Part shown: positions 1-8,216 of the stretch, piece after piece
How the letters are laid out: each line of letters begins with the position of its first letter
Position numbering within the stretch: the first letter of the stretch is position 1
Assembly: GCA_963782595.1 (NCBI GenBank)
Contig: CAWAKJ010000002.1
Coordinates: 434,001-498,000, forward strand
Source: JAMQPK01 sp963782595
GTDB taxonomy: Bacteria; Acidobacteriota; Vicinamibacteria; Vicinamibacterales; JAMQPK01
Direction: 5' to 3'
DNA: 64,000 nt
Notes under the pieces: model-generated
Seen by the model: the letters and a program-made list of their open reading frames with translations, nothing else
Database searches by the model: none
Told to the model about the DNA's origin: nothing
Program-made: the position numbers and the translations under genes

Positions 1-96
1 TCCCCGAAGAGGCGCGTCAGGGTTGAGATCGATTCCCATTCCCGGGTTCGAAGTGCCGTCGTATTCCCATCATACGCTGAAGGCTGGTGACGCCTC

Positions 97-1905
97 CTAT
101 TTGATCGCAAACACCCACACCGCGCCGCCTTCAGGCACTTCCGGGTACTCGCCAGGATGCAAACGGTTCAACTGCCCCTGCATCCCCCGCGCGTCGATCC
201 CGAAACCCGACTGCACGGCGACATATTGCCGGCCGTCAATAGAGTACGAAATCGGAACGCCGATGATGCCTGAGGTGGTTGGGTACTCCCACAACACTTT
301 TCCGCTCTTCGCATCGAATGCCCGAAACATGCGATCGTTGGTGCCGCCCGAGAACACGAGTCCACCGCCGGTTGTGAGAATCGGTCCCCAGTTCGCCGAC
401 TTGGCGAACGTGTGCGTCCACACGCGCTTGCCTGTGTCCACGTTCCACGCCTGCACCTCGCCGATGTGCTTCGACCCCGGATACTGGTACATCGTGACGG
501 TCGTGCCGGTGTAGCTGCGGCCGGGCACGTACTCCACCTCACGGCCGATGTACGTGGCGCAAAGATTTTCGTTGGCCGGGATATAGATCATGCGCGTGTT
601 CGGATTGAAAGCGATTGGGGGCCAGTTCTTGCCGCCCCACAATGAAGGACAGAAGTCGGCCAGCTTTCCAGTGCCGGGTTTCCTGTCCGGATCGACATCG
701 GGACGGCCGGTCTTGGGGTCGAGCGATCGAAACACGTTCTGTCGCACGAACGGGGTGCCGTCAACAAAGCTGATCTTGCCGGCGGATCGTTCGAGAAAAT
801 ACAGGTAACCATTGCGCGCGACATCGATAAGGCCCCTCACTGTCCGTCCGCCGCGCTGGAAATCCACGAGAATCGGAGGCGAGACCTCATCCCAGTCCCA
901 TGACTCGTTGGGGCTGTACTGCATGTGCCCTTTGATGTGACCGGTGGCGACATCGATGGCGACGGTCGACGCGACATACAAGTTGTCGCCGGGCCGCCGA
1001 TCGCCCATCCACGGTCCGCCGTTGCCGGTGCCCCAAAAGGACAGATTGGTCGCCGCATCGTAGTTGGCCGACACCCAGACAGATGCACCGCCCCGCTTCC
1101 ATTCATCGCCCTTCGGCCAGGTCTCACTCCCCGGTTCCCCTGGCGCGGGCACCATGAACGTTCTCCACAACTCCTTGCCGGTCTCTGCGTCGAAGGCGGC
1201 GACGAAGCCGCGGATGCCAAGGTCGCCCCCGGAGGTTCCGATGAGCACCTTGCCGTCTGCGACAAGCGGCGCAAGCGACATGTAGTAGCCGCTCGCGTTA
1301 TCGGCCACACGGGTCGTCCAAACCTCATCCCCAGTCCTGGCATTAAGTGCCACGAGCACCGCCTCACCAGCCGCGAAATACACCTTATCGCCGTAAATCG
1401 CCACACCACGGCTGGTTGGATGATTCAGGACGACCGGGTTCGGAAGCGGACGCCGATAGCGCCAGAGCAACGTTCCTGTTCGAGCGTCGATGGCGAGCAC
1501 CTGGTTTCCGGGAGTCGACACGAACATCACGCCATTGAGGACGAGGGGAGCGCTTTCGTGTCCATTGGTGGCGCCCGTGGAAAATCCCCACACCGGCTCC
1601 AGCCGCCTGACGTTATCAACGGTTATCTGTGCGAGCGGACTGAAGCCCCAACCATCGTACGTGCGACGGATCATGGGCCACTCGCCGTCCGTCGGATTTT
1701 TGAGGCGATCGATGGAGACCGGCTGATACTGCTTCAGTATTTCGGGCATCGGCAGCGGCTTGAGCACAGGGCTGCCACCCTGTGCCGGAGGTGCCGGCTG
1801 CTGCACGGCCGGCGCCGCGGGCTGTTGCGCGTGCAATGCGAGGGTAACGGTCGCCGCGAGTGCGCAAACCGCTGTCAATCCGTGTCGGACTATCTGCTTG
1901 AACAT
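97..1905 (-). CDS. PQQ-dependent alcohol dehydrogenase-like quinoprotein, secreted
   Basis: This 602-residue protein looks like a type I PQQ dehydrogenase, oxidising an alcohol or sugar in the periplasm and passing electrons to a cytochrome. It begins with a signal peptide (about 1-26, ending ALHAQQ) and a Pro/Ala/Gln-rich linker, then an eight-bladed propeller with repeats such as AIDARTGTLLWRY. The metal-site Asn is in GTGNGG (about 294). The catalytic region reads SWDWDEV (about 335-340), which has the catalytic Asp plus a second Asp two residues later. The Glu ligand of methanol dehydrogenases appears as Asp in GGDLGIRG, and the vicinal Cys pair of MxaF is absent. AGGAG lies 6 nt before the ATG. 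It is the last gene of a three-gene operon, 32 nt after the cytochrome-fused paralogue. The substrate cannot be read from sequence. Confidence 0.9.
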   Translation of the reverse strand: MFKQIVRHGLTAVCALAATVTLALHAQQPAAPAVQQPAPPAQGGSPVLKPLPMPEILKQYQPVSIDRLKNPTDGEWPMIRRTYDGWGFSPLAQITVDNVRRLEPVWGFSTGATNGHESAPLVLNGVMFVSTPGNQVLAIDARTGTLLWRYRRPLPNPVVLNHPTSRGVAIYGDKVYFAAGEAVLVALNARTGDEVWTTRVADNASGYYMSLAPLVADGKVLIGTSGGDLGIRGFVAAFDAETGKELWRTFMVPAPGEPGSETWPKGDEWKRGGASVWVSANYDAATNLSFWGTGNGGPWMGDRRPGDNLYVASTVAIDVATGHIKGHMQYSPNESWDWDEVSPPILVDFQRGGRTVRGLIDVARNGYLYFLERSAGKISFVDGTPFVRQNVFRSLDPKTGRPDVDPDRKPGTGKLADFCPSLWGGKNWPPIAFNPNTRMIYIPANENLCATYIGREVEYVPGRSYTGTTVTMYQYPGSKHIGEVQAWNVDTGKRVWTHTFAKSANWGPILTTGGGLVFSGGTNDRMFRAFDAKSGKVLWEYPTTSGIIGVPISYSIDGRQYVAVQSGFGIDARGMQGQLNRLHPGEYPEVPEGGAVWVFAIK

Positions 1906-1937
1906 GCGTCACTCCTGAGTCGGCTGTGCGAGCGCGT

Positions 1938-3902
1938 TTACTCGACGAGGCCGAACGCCATGATGTCTCCTCCCGCCGCGATCGCGATGTACTGCCGACC
2001 GTCGAACTGATACGCCATCGGCGACGCGTGCCAGTTCGTATTGGCAGGGAAGGACCATAGCAGGTTGCCGCTCACAGCGTCGGCGGCGGCAAACGCTCCG
2101 CTGTCGTCACCAAAAAAGACGAGACCGGTTGCAGTCGCGATCGTGCCACCCCACGACGAGCCGGTGCCGGTTTGCGGCAGTTCCCACCTCCGGGCACCCG
2201 TTTGGAGATCGATCGCATAGAGCAAACGCTGCGGTTTCGGGTTGGTGTCGACGCGCTGGCTTCCGCCGCCGAACGCTTTGCCCTGCTCCCACTGTACCGG
2301 CCGCTTGGTGTAGATCGAGCACTTCTCGAAGACCTGAATGTAGTAGAGCCCGGTCGAGGGATTGTAGGAGGGTGAGAACCAGTTGGTTGCACCATCCTGA
2401 GACGGACACACGCGCGTGCCCTCGGCCGTGGGCGTCTGATTCGGGTTCTTGATCGGTCGTCCATCGGCGCCGATTCCGCTGGCCCACGTCAGATTCTTGA
2501 TGAACTGTTTCGCGAGCAGAAGCTTTCCGTTCGTCCGATCGAACACGTAGAAGAACCCGTTGCGGTTCGCGTGCACGAGCAGCTTGCGGGGCTGACCTTC
2601 CCAACTGGTGTCGAGAAGCATCGGCGTTTCAGTGGCGTCCCAGTCCCAGAGGTCGTGCGGTGTGAACTGGTAATACCACTTCAGCTTGCCCGTGGTGAGA
2701 TCGAGCGCGAGGATGCAATCGGAATAGAGATTGTCGCCGCCACGCTCGTCGCCGTTGTAGTCCGGCCCGGGATTTCCGGTCGGCCAGAACAGCGTGCGGG
2801 TTTCCGGATCGTACGTGCCCGTGAACCAGGTGTTGGCTCCGCCGCGTTCGATATGCGCGCCTTTCCACGTATCAAATAGCGGTTCTCCGGGCTTTGGGAG
2901 CGTCGAAAAACGCCAGACCTCTTTGCCCGTCGCTTGATCGAATGCGGCCACAAACCCTCGCGCGCCGTTGTCTCCTCCGCCCGTGCCGGAAATCACGAAA
3001 TTGCCCGCGGCAAGCGGCGCTGAGGTGGCGCCGTGATTCTCACGCCAGTCCGCCATTTCGATATCCCACACGAGCTCACCGGTCGCCCGATTGAGCGCGA
3101 TGAGGTGCGCGTTGTCTGTGACCATGAACACTTTGTCAGCGCTGAGGGCGACGCCGCGATTGATTCCGCTGGCCGCATCACCCGCCAGACCGGTAGACCG
3201 GGACCGTGCATACCTCCAGATCTGACGCCCATTGCCGGCGTCGATCGCATAGCACTCATTCGCCTGCGTCACGTACATGATGCCGTCGGCCACGACCGGA
3301 GTACCCTGGAGCCGCCCCGCGTTTGGGACTCTGAAAATCCACTTCGGCGCGAGCCGTTTCACATTCGACTTGTCGATCTGCCGCAGCGCCGTGTAGCGAT
3401 TACCACCAGGATCGCCGTTATACGTTGCCCAATTCGTTTCCGATGTGACTTCACGGAACTTGTCGCCCTCAGTTCTGCGGACCAGGTGAATGCGGTTGTC
3501 GTCGGCCCGAACCTGGGCATCGTCCGATCCTTCGGCCAGCACGAGGCCGTCGAGCGATCGGCCGTTGGTCATCGTGAAGCGTTTGCGGTATGGCTGAAAT
3601 CCGCCGCGCGGCCGGAGCGTCCGAACGAAGGACAGCAACTGCGGGAGTTCCGCATCCGTGACGGCGACCGGCGGCATTCCGCGAGCGGGCAATCCTTCGC
3701 GTATCAGCGTTGTCAGTTGCGCATCCTGCAGATCTGCTGCAACCCGGGTGATGCCGCGCGCATGCTCGCCGCCGTTGCCGTCGGCGCCGTGACAGGTGCC
3801 GCAGCGATCTTCAAAGATCTCTCTGCCGGGCGCGTTCTGGGCCGAGACCGTGCAGGCCAGTGCCATCCATACCACAAGGGTCGGCGCGACGGTTCGGTGC
3901 AT
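1938..3902 (-). CDS. Cytochrome c-PQQ dehydrogenase fusion (quinohemoprotein), secreted
   Basis: A 654-residue periplasmic quinohemoprotein. After a signal peptide (about 1-21) comes a class I cytochrome c domain with CGTCH at residues 34-38 and a likely Met ligand in RGMPPV (about 82), then the PQQ propeller. The usual quinohemoprotein alcohol dehydrogenases carry the cytochrome at the C-terminus; here it is N-terminal. The active-site segment is LWDWDATE (about 418-425), again with an Asp-x-Asp pair, and GTGGGDNGARG matches the metal-Glu region. The reading frame stays open upstream to 4334, but ATG at 3902 follows GAGGAG closely and starts the signal peptide, so I use it. The MFS transporter gene ends 14 nt upstream. 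Electrons from PQQ can pass directly to the attached haem. Confidence 0.9.
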   Translation of the reverse strand: MHRTVAPTLVVWMALACTVSAQNAPGREIFEDRCGTCHGADGNGGEHARGITRVAADLQDAQLTTLIREGLPARGMPPVAVTDAELPQLLSFVRTLRPRGGFQPYRKRFTMTNGRSLDGLVLAEGSDDAQVRADDNRIHLVRRTEGDKFREVTSETNWATYNGDPGGNRYTALRQIDKSNVKRLAPKWIFRVPNAGRLQGTPVVADGIMYVTQANECYAIDAGNGRQIWRYARSRSTGLAGDAASGINRGVALSADKVFMVTDNAHLIALNRATGELVWDIEMADWRENHGATSAPLAAGNFVISGTGGGDNGARGFVAAFDQATGKEVWRFSTLPKPGEPLFDTWKGAHIERGGANTWFTGTYDPETRTLFWPTGNPGPDYNGDERGGDNLYSDCILALDLTTGKLKWYYQFTPHDLWDWDATETPMLLDTSWEGQPRKLLVHANRNGFFYVFDRTNGKLLLAKQFIKNLTWASGIGADGRPIKNPNQTPTAEGTRVCPSQDGATNWFSPSYNPSTGLYYIQVFEKCSIYTKRPVQWEQGKAFGGGSQRVDTNPKPQRLLYAIDLQTGARRWELPQTGTGSSWGGTIATATGLVFFGDDSGAFAAADAVSGNLLWSFPANTNWHASPMAYQFDGRQYIAIAAGGDIMAFGLVE

Positions 3903-3916
3903 GATCGATCTCCTCT

Positions 3917-5182
3917 TCAAACACGTACCCGTTCGCCGGCTCGCGAGGCGCGCACCCGGTGGCTGGCCGAAATGTCGACGGCGCGATAGCCGCCGCGTTG
4001 CTTGAAGTACAAATACAGACCGCCGAAGATCACGGCGAGGATCACGCCGAGCCCCGCGATCATCCTGAGCGCGGCGCCAGGGCCGTACTGATCGATCCGC
4101 GCACCCATGACAGGAAGCGCCGCGGCGACCGACAACATGCCGGCGCCGCCCATCAGGCCGAGCAGCAGCGCGCCGCCCTTCGGGAACAGTTCCGTGGTGA
4201 CGCCCAGCATCGTCGGCCATAGGTAGGTCTTGCCCACACCAAAGATAGTGGCCGCCGCAAACGCCGCGGCTGCGCTCGTCCCGGGCTGCAGGCTGCCAAG
4301 CCAGTAAAGACCGATGGCCACCAGTATCGAGCACGCAAAGAGCGTCCCGATCGGCGACTTATGTGCCACGTCGGCAAAGTAGGTGCGGATGACGAACATG
4401 AGACCAGCCGTGTAGACCAGAAAGAGGATGCCGTCGAGCCCCGTCAGGCTGCTCATGACTGACGGGAACCATTGATCGGGACCCAACTCGACTGCCGCCG
4501 TCATCCACATGCAGACGAACAACAGGAGGAACAGCGGCTTGCCCGCTTCCTTCCACATGTCTGCCGTCGTGACATTCGAAGCGACCCGCTCCGTTCGCGG
4601 GTACTCGAGTGCGAACGCCATCACTGTGTACGCGATCGCAGGGAGCAGTATGAGCGACAATTTCACCTGCCACGGAGCGCCGACGCGGGTCAGCGCATAC
4701 GCGAGCAGGCCGCCAATGATCATTCCGCCCGGCCACCAGGCGTGGAGCCGATTCAATTTCTTTGTTTTCTCGTCGTTGTAGATTGTGGCGATCAACGGAT
4801 TGATGACGCCCTCGACCAGTCCCTGCGACAGGCCCATGATGAAGAATCCGGCGTACAGCAGTGTGGTTCCCATCGTGTCGAAGATCGACACGACTGGCGC
4901 CGTCGAGTACGGTGCCACGAGGACCAGCGCCACACCCACCAGATAGCCAAGCCCGGACAGCACGTGCAGCATTCGCATGCCTACCAGATCGACGAGCACA
5001 CCGCTGATGAAGATCGCCACCGTGAATGCCCAGAACGCCGGGCTCCAAATCAGCCCCATCTGGGCAGCGGTGAGCTGGAACGCGTCCCGCATGGCGGGTT
5101 CGATATCGCCGCGAACCGCAAATACCATCGCGGTCGTGACCAACGACACGCAGCTCGCGATGAACAGCCTCGACTTGTTCAC
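3917..5182 (-). CDS. MFS transporter
   Basis: A 421-residue polytopic protein with about 12 hydrophobic segments, the size and layout of the major facilitator superfamily. The loop VLVDLVGMRMLHVLSG fits the conserved cytoplasmic loop 2-3 region, and the central loop LEYPRTERVASN separates two six-helix halves. The segment NRLHAWWPGGMIIGG recalls FHS-type sugar permeases, but that is only a resemblance. I start it at GTG 5182, which has AAGGA six nucleotides upstream; an ATG at 5254 would add a non-hydrophobic 24-residue leader. It is the first gene of an operon with two PQQ dehydrogenases, so it may import the substrate or oxidation product of those enzymes. That role is inference. Confidence 0.85.
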   Translation of the reverse strand: MNKSRLFIASCVSLVTTAMVFAVRGDIEPAMRDAFQLTAAQMGLIWSPAFWAFTVAIFISGVLVDLVGMRMLHVLSGLGYLVGVALVLVAPYSTAPVVSIFDTMGTTLLYAGFFIMGLSQGLVEGVINPLIATIYNDEKTKKLNRLHAWWPGGMIIGGLLAYALTRVGAPWQVKLSLILLPAIAYTVMAFALEYPRTERVASNVTTADMWKEAGKPLFLLLFVCMWMTAAVELGPDQWFPSVMSSLTGLDGILFLVYTAGLMFVIRTYFADVAHKSPIGTLFACSILVAIGLYWLGSLQPGTSAAAAFAAATIFGVGKTYLWPTMLGVTTELFPKGGALLLGLMGGAGMLSVAAALPVMGARIDQYGPGAALRMIAGLGVILAVIFGGLYLYFKQRGGYRAVDISASHRVRASRAGERVRV

Positions 5183-5277
5183 GGGTCGTCCTTTCTGCGC
5201 TGGCAGGTGATGGATTGAGGCGCGATACTGACCCAACAGTGCGGCGGGCGTCAAGCTAGTTAGGGCGTCTAAGGTAT

Positions 5278-5416
5278 GTAGTGTCCGGCTTTAGCCGGAC
5301 AACGCGGGCTCAGCCGGACAACGCGTGGTCCGCCTGTCCGCCTCCGCTCGCGAGCGACCCGCGAGCTACGGCGAGACCCGCCGTAGCCTCGGCGAAGGCG
5401 GGAAGGCGGACACTAC
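5278..5416. repeat. MITE-like element with terminal inverted repeats
   Basis: A 139-bp GC-rich stretch bounded by GTAGTGTCCG (5278-5287) and its exact complement CGGACACTAC (5407-5416). The match extends outward with one mismatch (GTATGTAG on the left, complement GTACGTAG on the right). Inside the left end is a perfect 9-bp hairpin TGTCCGGCT-TT-AGCCGGACA (5282-5301). The rest holds further nested inverted repeats built on TCCGCC/GGCGGA and CTACGGCG/CGCCGTAG. The left 25 nt recur exactly at 13882-13906. No open frame of interest lies in it. It looks like a non-autonomous, REP- or MITE-type dispersed element. Confidence 0.6.
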
Positions 5417-5438
5417 GTACAATTCAGTAGGGGAGCAC

Positions 5439-5461
5439 GAGCGCCTCGAGGCGAGGCGCTC
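5439..5461 (-). terminator. Hairpin downstream of the small Cys/His protein
   Basis: A perfect 10-bp stem, GAGCGCCTCG (5439-5448) and CGAGGCGCTC (5452-5461), with a 3-nt loop. It lies 12 nt beyond the stop of the minus-strand gene at 5474-5695. No T-tract follows, so it may act as an RNA-stabilising hairpin or an imperfect terminator. Confidence 0.4.
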
Positions 5462-5473
5462 ACGCCCGGGGGC

Positions 5474-5695
5474 TCAGTCAGCGGTTCGTTTGTGCATCCG
5501 GCGCCGGCGCGACCTGGTGCGCTCGATTGGTGCATGCTCTTTGCACACCGCGGCGAATAGTCCAATGTCCCGAACGACATTGACCACGTGCTCGGCGACA
5601 TTTTCACAACCGGGCCAGTCACACAGATATCGGGCCAGGGTTTCCTTCTGCCCGCGTGGCGCTGTCCCGTGCGATGCGATCATCCCTTGCGGCAT
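5474..5695 (-). CDS. Small hypothetical protein with Cys/His putative zinc site
   Basis: A 73-residue protein with no family I can name firmly. The core is CDWPGCENVAEHVV followed by FAAVCKEHAP, giving a C-x5-C...C-x2-H arrangement that would suit one bound metal ion. The tail is strongly basic (RTRSRRRRMHKR). A strong ribosome site GAGGAGG lies 5 nt before the ATG at 5695, which is the best sign that this is a real gene. It is a single-gene unit between the MITE-like repeat and the transglycosylase gene, with a hairpin just after its stop. A nucleic-acid or protein-binding role is possible but not shown. Confidence 0.6.
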   Translation of the reverse strand: MPQGMIASHGTAPRGQKETLARYLCDWPGCENVAEHVVNVVRDIGLFAAVCKEHAPIERTRSRRRRMHKRTAD

Positions 5696-5787
5696 CGTAA
5701 CCTCCTCGTTCAGCCGGGTTATCGGCCGAACGCCCCATGTTCCATAACGGTACTCAGCGAGCCATCTGCACAGAATTGCCCACTTCC

Positions 5788-7257
5788 TCAGTGCCTGACC
5801 TTCCTGCGGGCCTCAATCTCCTCGAGGACGAGCTGATAGGCGAGGTAGTACTTGTAGATGTTGCTGACATACGTCACCGGCTCGCGCCCGATACGCTCGG
5901 AGGCGATCTGCTCGACGTTGTTGAACCAGACGTTCGGGTTCAGGCCGCGCTTCTCAGCCTCGAGACGCAGCTGCCGGATTTGTCCGGCCCCGGCGTTATA
6001 GGCAGCAAACGCGAACACCGCCCGGTTGAAAGGATCCATTGGCGTCGTCGCGTAGTACCGGTCGATGAGGAGGCGGATGTACTTCACGCCCGCGTGGATG
6101 TTGTTTTCGACCTGCATGATGTCGCCGACGTTCATCTCCTTTCCCGTGGCGGGCAGGATTTGCATGACCCCGACAGCGCCCACCGGGCTCCTGACGCTGT
6201 GGTCAAGGCCGGATTCCTGAAAAGCCTGCGCCGCCAGCAGCAGGTAGTCGAGCCTGTATTGCTGTCCGTACTTGCGGAAGAGCTCGATCGTCTGATGAAA
6301 ACGCTGTAGCGCTGCCTGTGAAGTGGCACTCTTGGCGAACTTGGTGGACTTCAGGTAACGCTGCGTCATCACGTTGCCGAACGCGGTTCGCGGTCCGTAC
6401 TCCTTGATCCAGGCCGTGGCCTCTGCCACCAACTGAGGGCTGTTCTTGCGCACGGCGACCGCCAAATGCCCACCGCTGCGAAGTTGGATGTCCTCGTGAA
6501 GCACGATGGCGGGGAGGAGCGGTTTCCAGAACTCGGCCAGATAGTTGTCTGCCACCGTAATCTTGACCAGGCCGGCGTTGACCATCTCGATGATGTCTTC
6601 GGTATCGAGCGTCTCGGGCGCGAGCTTGATGACGATGTCTTTCTTGCCCTTTGCCTTGAGCTGCCTGTTCAGCGCGATCAGGCTGTCGTAGTAGCTGCTC
6701 GACTTGCGGACGAACACGTCTTGTCCCGCCAGGTCGTCGGCACTCGCGATGGTCGGCGCACCAGGCCCGGTCACAACAATCTCGTTCACGTTGGTTCGCG
6801 TCGCCGGCGTGAAGTCGACCAGCTTCTCGCGCTCCGGCGTGACTGTCAGCGCCGCGGCGGCCATGTCGGCCCGGCCCTCGACCACAGAGGAGAGGAGCTC
6901 ATCGTGGGGTACGGGAATGAACACCACGTTCAGGCGAAGATTTCTGGGGTTGAGCTTTTTGTTGAGCTCAGATTCGAAGAGTTTGAACGACTCGTAAGCC
7001 GCTCCGCGCTGCACACCCTTGTCGATGAAGTAGAGCGTCCGGTTGTATGCCGTCGCAATGCGGATCCGGCGTCGCGCGATCATTCCCTCGAGATCGCCGG
7101 TCCACCTCTCGAGAATCCTGCTGCGCGCCACCTTGCGTTGTTCGTCGGGTGTTGTCGCACGCGCCGGCGCCTGCGATGGTGATGCGCCAGACGACACGAC
7201 GATGACTGCGGCGAGCATCACCAGTACCACGACATGAAACATGCGCAACTTTGCCAT
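5788..7257 (-). CDS. MltF-like membrane-bound lytic transglycosylase
   Basis: A 489-residue cell-envelope protein. An N-terminal membrane or signal segment (about 8-28) is followed by a periplasmic solute-binding fold (about 55-300: RIRIATAYNRTLYFIDKG, GRADMAAAALTVTPEREKLVDF) and a C-terminal SLT lysozyme-like domain (about 330-470). The catalytic Glu is in AFQESGLDH, followed by VGAVGVMQILPATG and AYNAGAGQIRQLR, as in MltF/Slt. MltF-type enzymes cleave the MurNAc-GlcNAc bond to form 1,6-anhydro ends, with the binding domain regulating activity. Its start codon overlaps the stop of the upstream DUF4239 gene by one base (TGATG), so the two are probably translated together. Confidence 0.9.
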   Translation of the reverse strand: MAKLRMFHVVVLVMLAAVIVVSSGASPSQAPARATTPDEQRKVARSRILERWTGDLEGMIARRRIRIATAYNRTLYFIDKGVQRGAAYESFKLFESELNKKLNPRNLRLNVVFIPVPHDELLSSVVEGRADMAAAALTVTPEREKLVDFTPATRTNVNEIVVTGPGAPTIASADDLAGQDVFVRKSSSYYDSLIALNRQLKAKGKKDIVIKLAPETLDTEDIIEMVNAGLVKITVADNYLAEFWKPLLPAIVLHEDIQLRSGGHLAVAVRKNSPQLVAEATAWIKEYGPRTAFGNVMTQRYLKSTKFAKSATSQAALQRFHQTIELFRKYGQQYRLDYLLLAAQAFQESGLDHSVRSPVGAVGVMQILPATGKEMNVGDIMQVENNIHAGVKYIRLLIDRYYATTPMDPFNRAVFAFAAYNAGAGQIRQLRLEAEKRGLNPNVWFNNVEQIASERIGREPVTYVSNIYKYYLAYQLVLEEIEARRKVRH

Positions 7258-8048
7258 CAGTTCATGGAGCGACGAAGGTCGCGGAGGACTTCGTCCACCG
7301 CATCGACGCGCACCATACCAAGGCGTGGATGCTCGATGTCGATGATGACGAAGAGCGCGGCCGACAACATGGCCGCCATTCCGGTGGCGTGGAGCCAGCC
7401 GCGGGTCTTGCCGCCGGCCGAGTTGTAGCCCGCGAAGAGCGCGGCCATCAGCGCCGAAGCGAACAAGACGGCGTACACGGCGCCCGGTGGATGCATCCGC
7501 GTGGCCATCGTCCTGGTTGTGGTGATGTCGATCATCGAGTTGATGGAGGACAGGAGCAGGTTGCCGACAAAGGCCTGACTGGTGTTGCGCGTGGCCGTCA
7601 CGGCTTCCTTCCAGATCCGTTGCTGCAGCATCTTGGAGTGGGCGAGTTCGGCGTAAGCGGCTTCGATGTCGGGCAGCTTCTCATAGACGGCGAGGCGCGA
7701 ATCCAGATAGTCGCGAAAGTGTTTGCGTAGCGACGGCTGGTCGGCTTCGGTCAGGAGATCGAGCCGCAGCCAGGCGGTCCCAATGAGATTGGCTTCTTCG
7801 GTCACGAGCTGACGCCGTACATCGAAGCGCGTCACGGCGCCAGAGAAGGTGAAGGCGACGAGCAGGCCGAGCAATCCGAGTGTCGCGGTCTCGACCGGGC
7901 TGAGGCCGAGCCGCGAGCCCTCCAGATCCTTCGCACGGCGGCGCTCACCGAGGCGACGTCCCAGCTCATGAAACAGCATCATGCCCAGGAACAGAGAGAC
8001 GCCAATGTGCGGCGCCCACGTTCCCAGTACGTCATGGCTTCCGGTCAC
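7257..8048 (-). CDS. DUF4239 (bestrophin-like) membrane protein
   Basis: A 263-residue protein with two hydrophobic segments near the N-terminus (about 14-30 and 52-68), a long amphipathic helical middle (about 75-180) and two or three more segments near the C-terminus (about 190-245). This layout, with GLLGLLVAFTFSGAVTRFDVRR and EEANLIGTAWLRLDLL, fits the DUF4239 bestrophin-like family. The function of that family is not established; an ion-channel role is suggested only by fold similarity. It is translationally coupled to the MltF-like gene downstream, which would link it to envelope maintenance. Confidence 0.75.
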   Translation of the reverse strand: MTGSHDVLGTWAPHIGVSLFLGMMLFHELGRRLGERRRAKDLEGSRLGLSPVETATLGLLGLLVAFTFSGAVTRFDVRRQLVTEEANLIGTAWLRLDLLTEADQPSLRKHFRDYLDSRLAVYEKLPDIEAAYAELAHSKMLQQRIWKEAVTATRNTSQAFVGNLLLSSINSMIDITTTRTMATRMHPPGAVYAVLFASALMAALFAGYNSAGGKTRGWLHATGMAAMLSAALFVIIDIEHPRLGMVRVDAVDEVLRDLRRSMN

Positions 8049-8216
8049 CGACCACCTCGCGTGAGATCAAAAGACGAATGTCAGGCCTCTGGAAGCAATG
8101 GGCAGACCATCTCACACTGGCGAGGTGGGCCCTAGAAAGCGCGGGCAATTTGCGGAGGCGTTCGGATCTCGGCTGGAGTGTCGCGAGGCGTAGTTGCCGT
8201 CGCGGTTTGTCGCGAC

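Noticed and set aside
1..96. Open minus-strand frame reading MGIDLNPDAPLRG from ATG at 39 to the window edge
   Set aside because: Only 13 codons are visible, there is no clear ribosome site and no motif. It may be the next gene, but it cannot be supported.
925..2010. 361-codon open frame antisense to the first PQQ dehydrogenase
   Set aside because: High-GC antisense shadow; Arg/His-rich with no domain and no ribosome site, while the opposite strand has a full conserved enzyme.
8049..8216. Possible tRNA-like or terminator structure in the gap before the hybrid kinase
   Set aside because: Only a short 6-bp hairpin (GTCGCG/CGCGAC) near 8198-8215; no cloverleaf, no T-tract.
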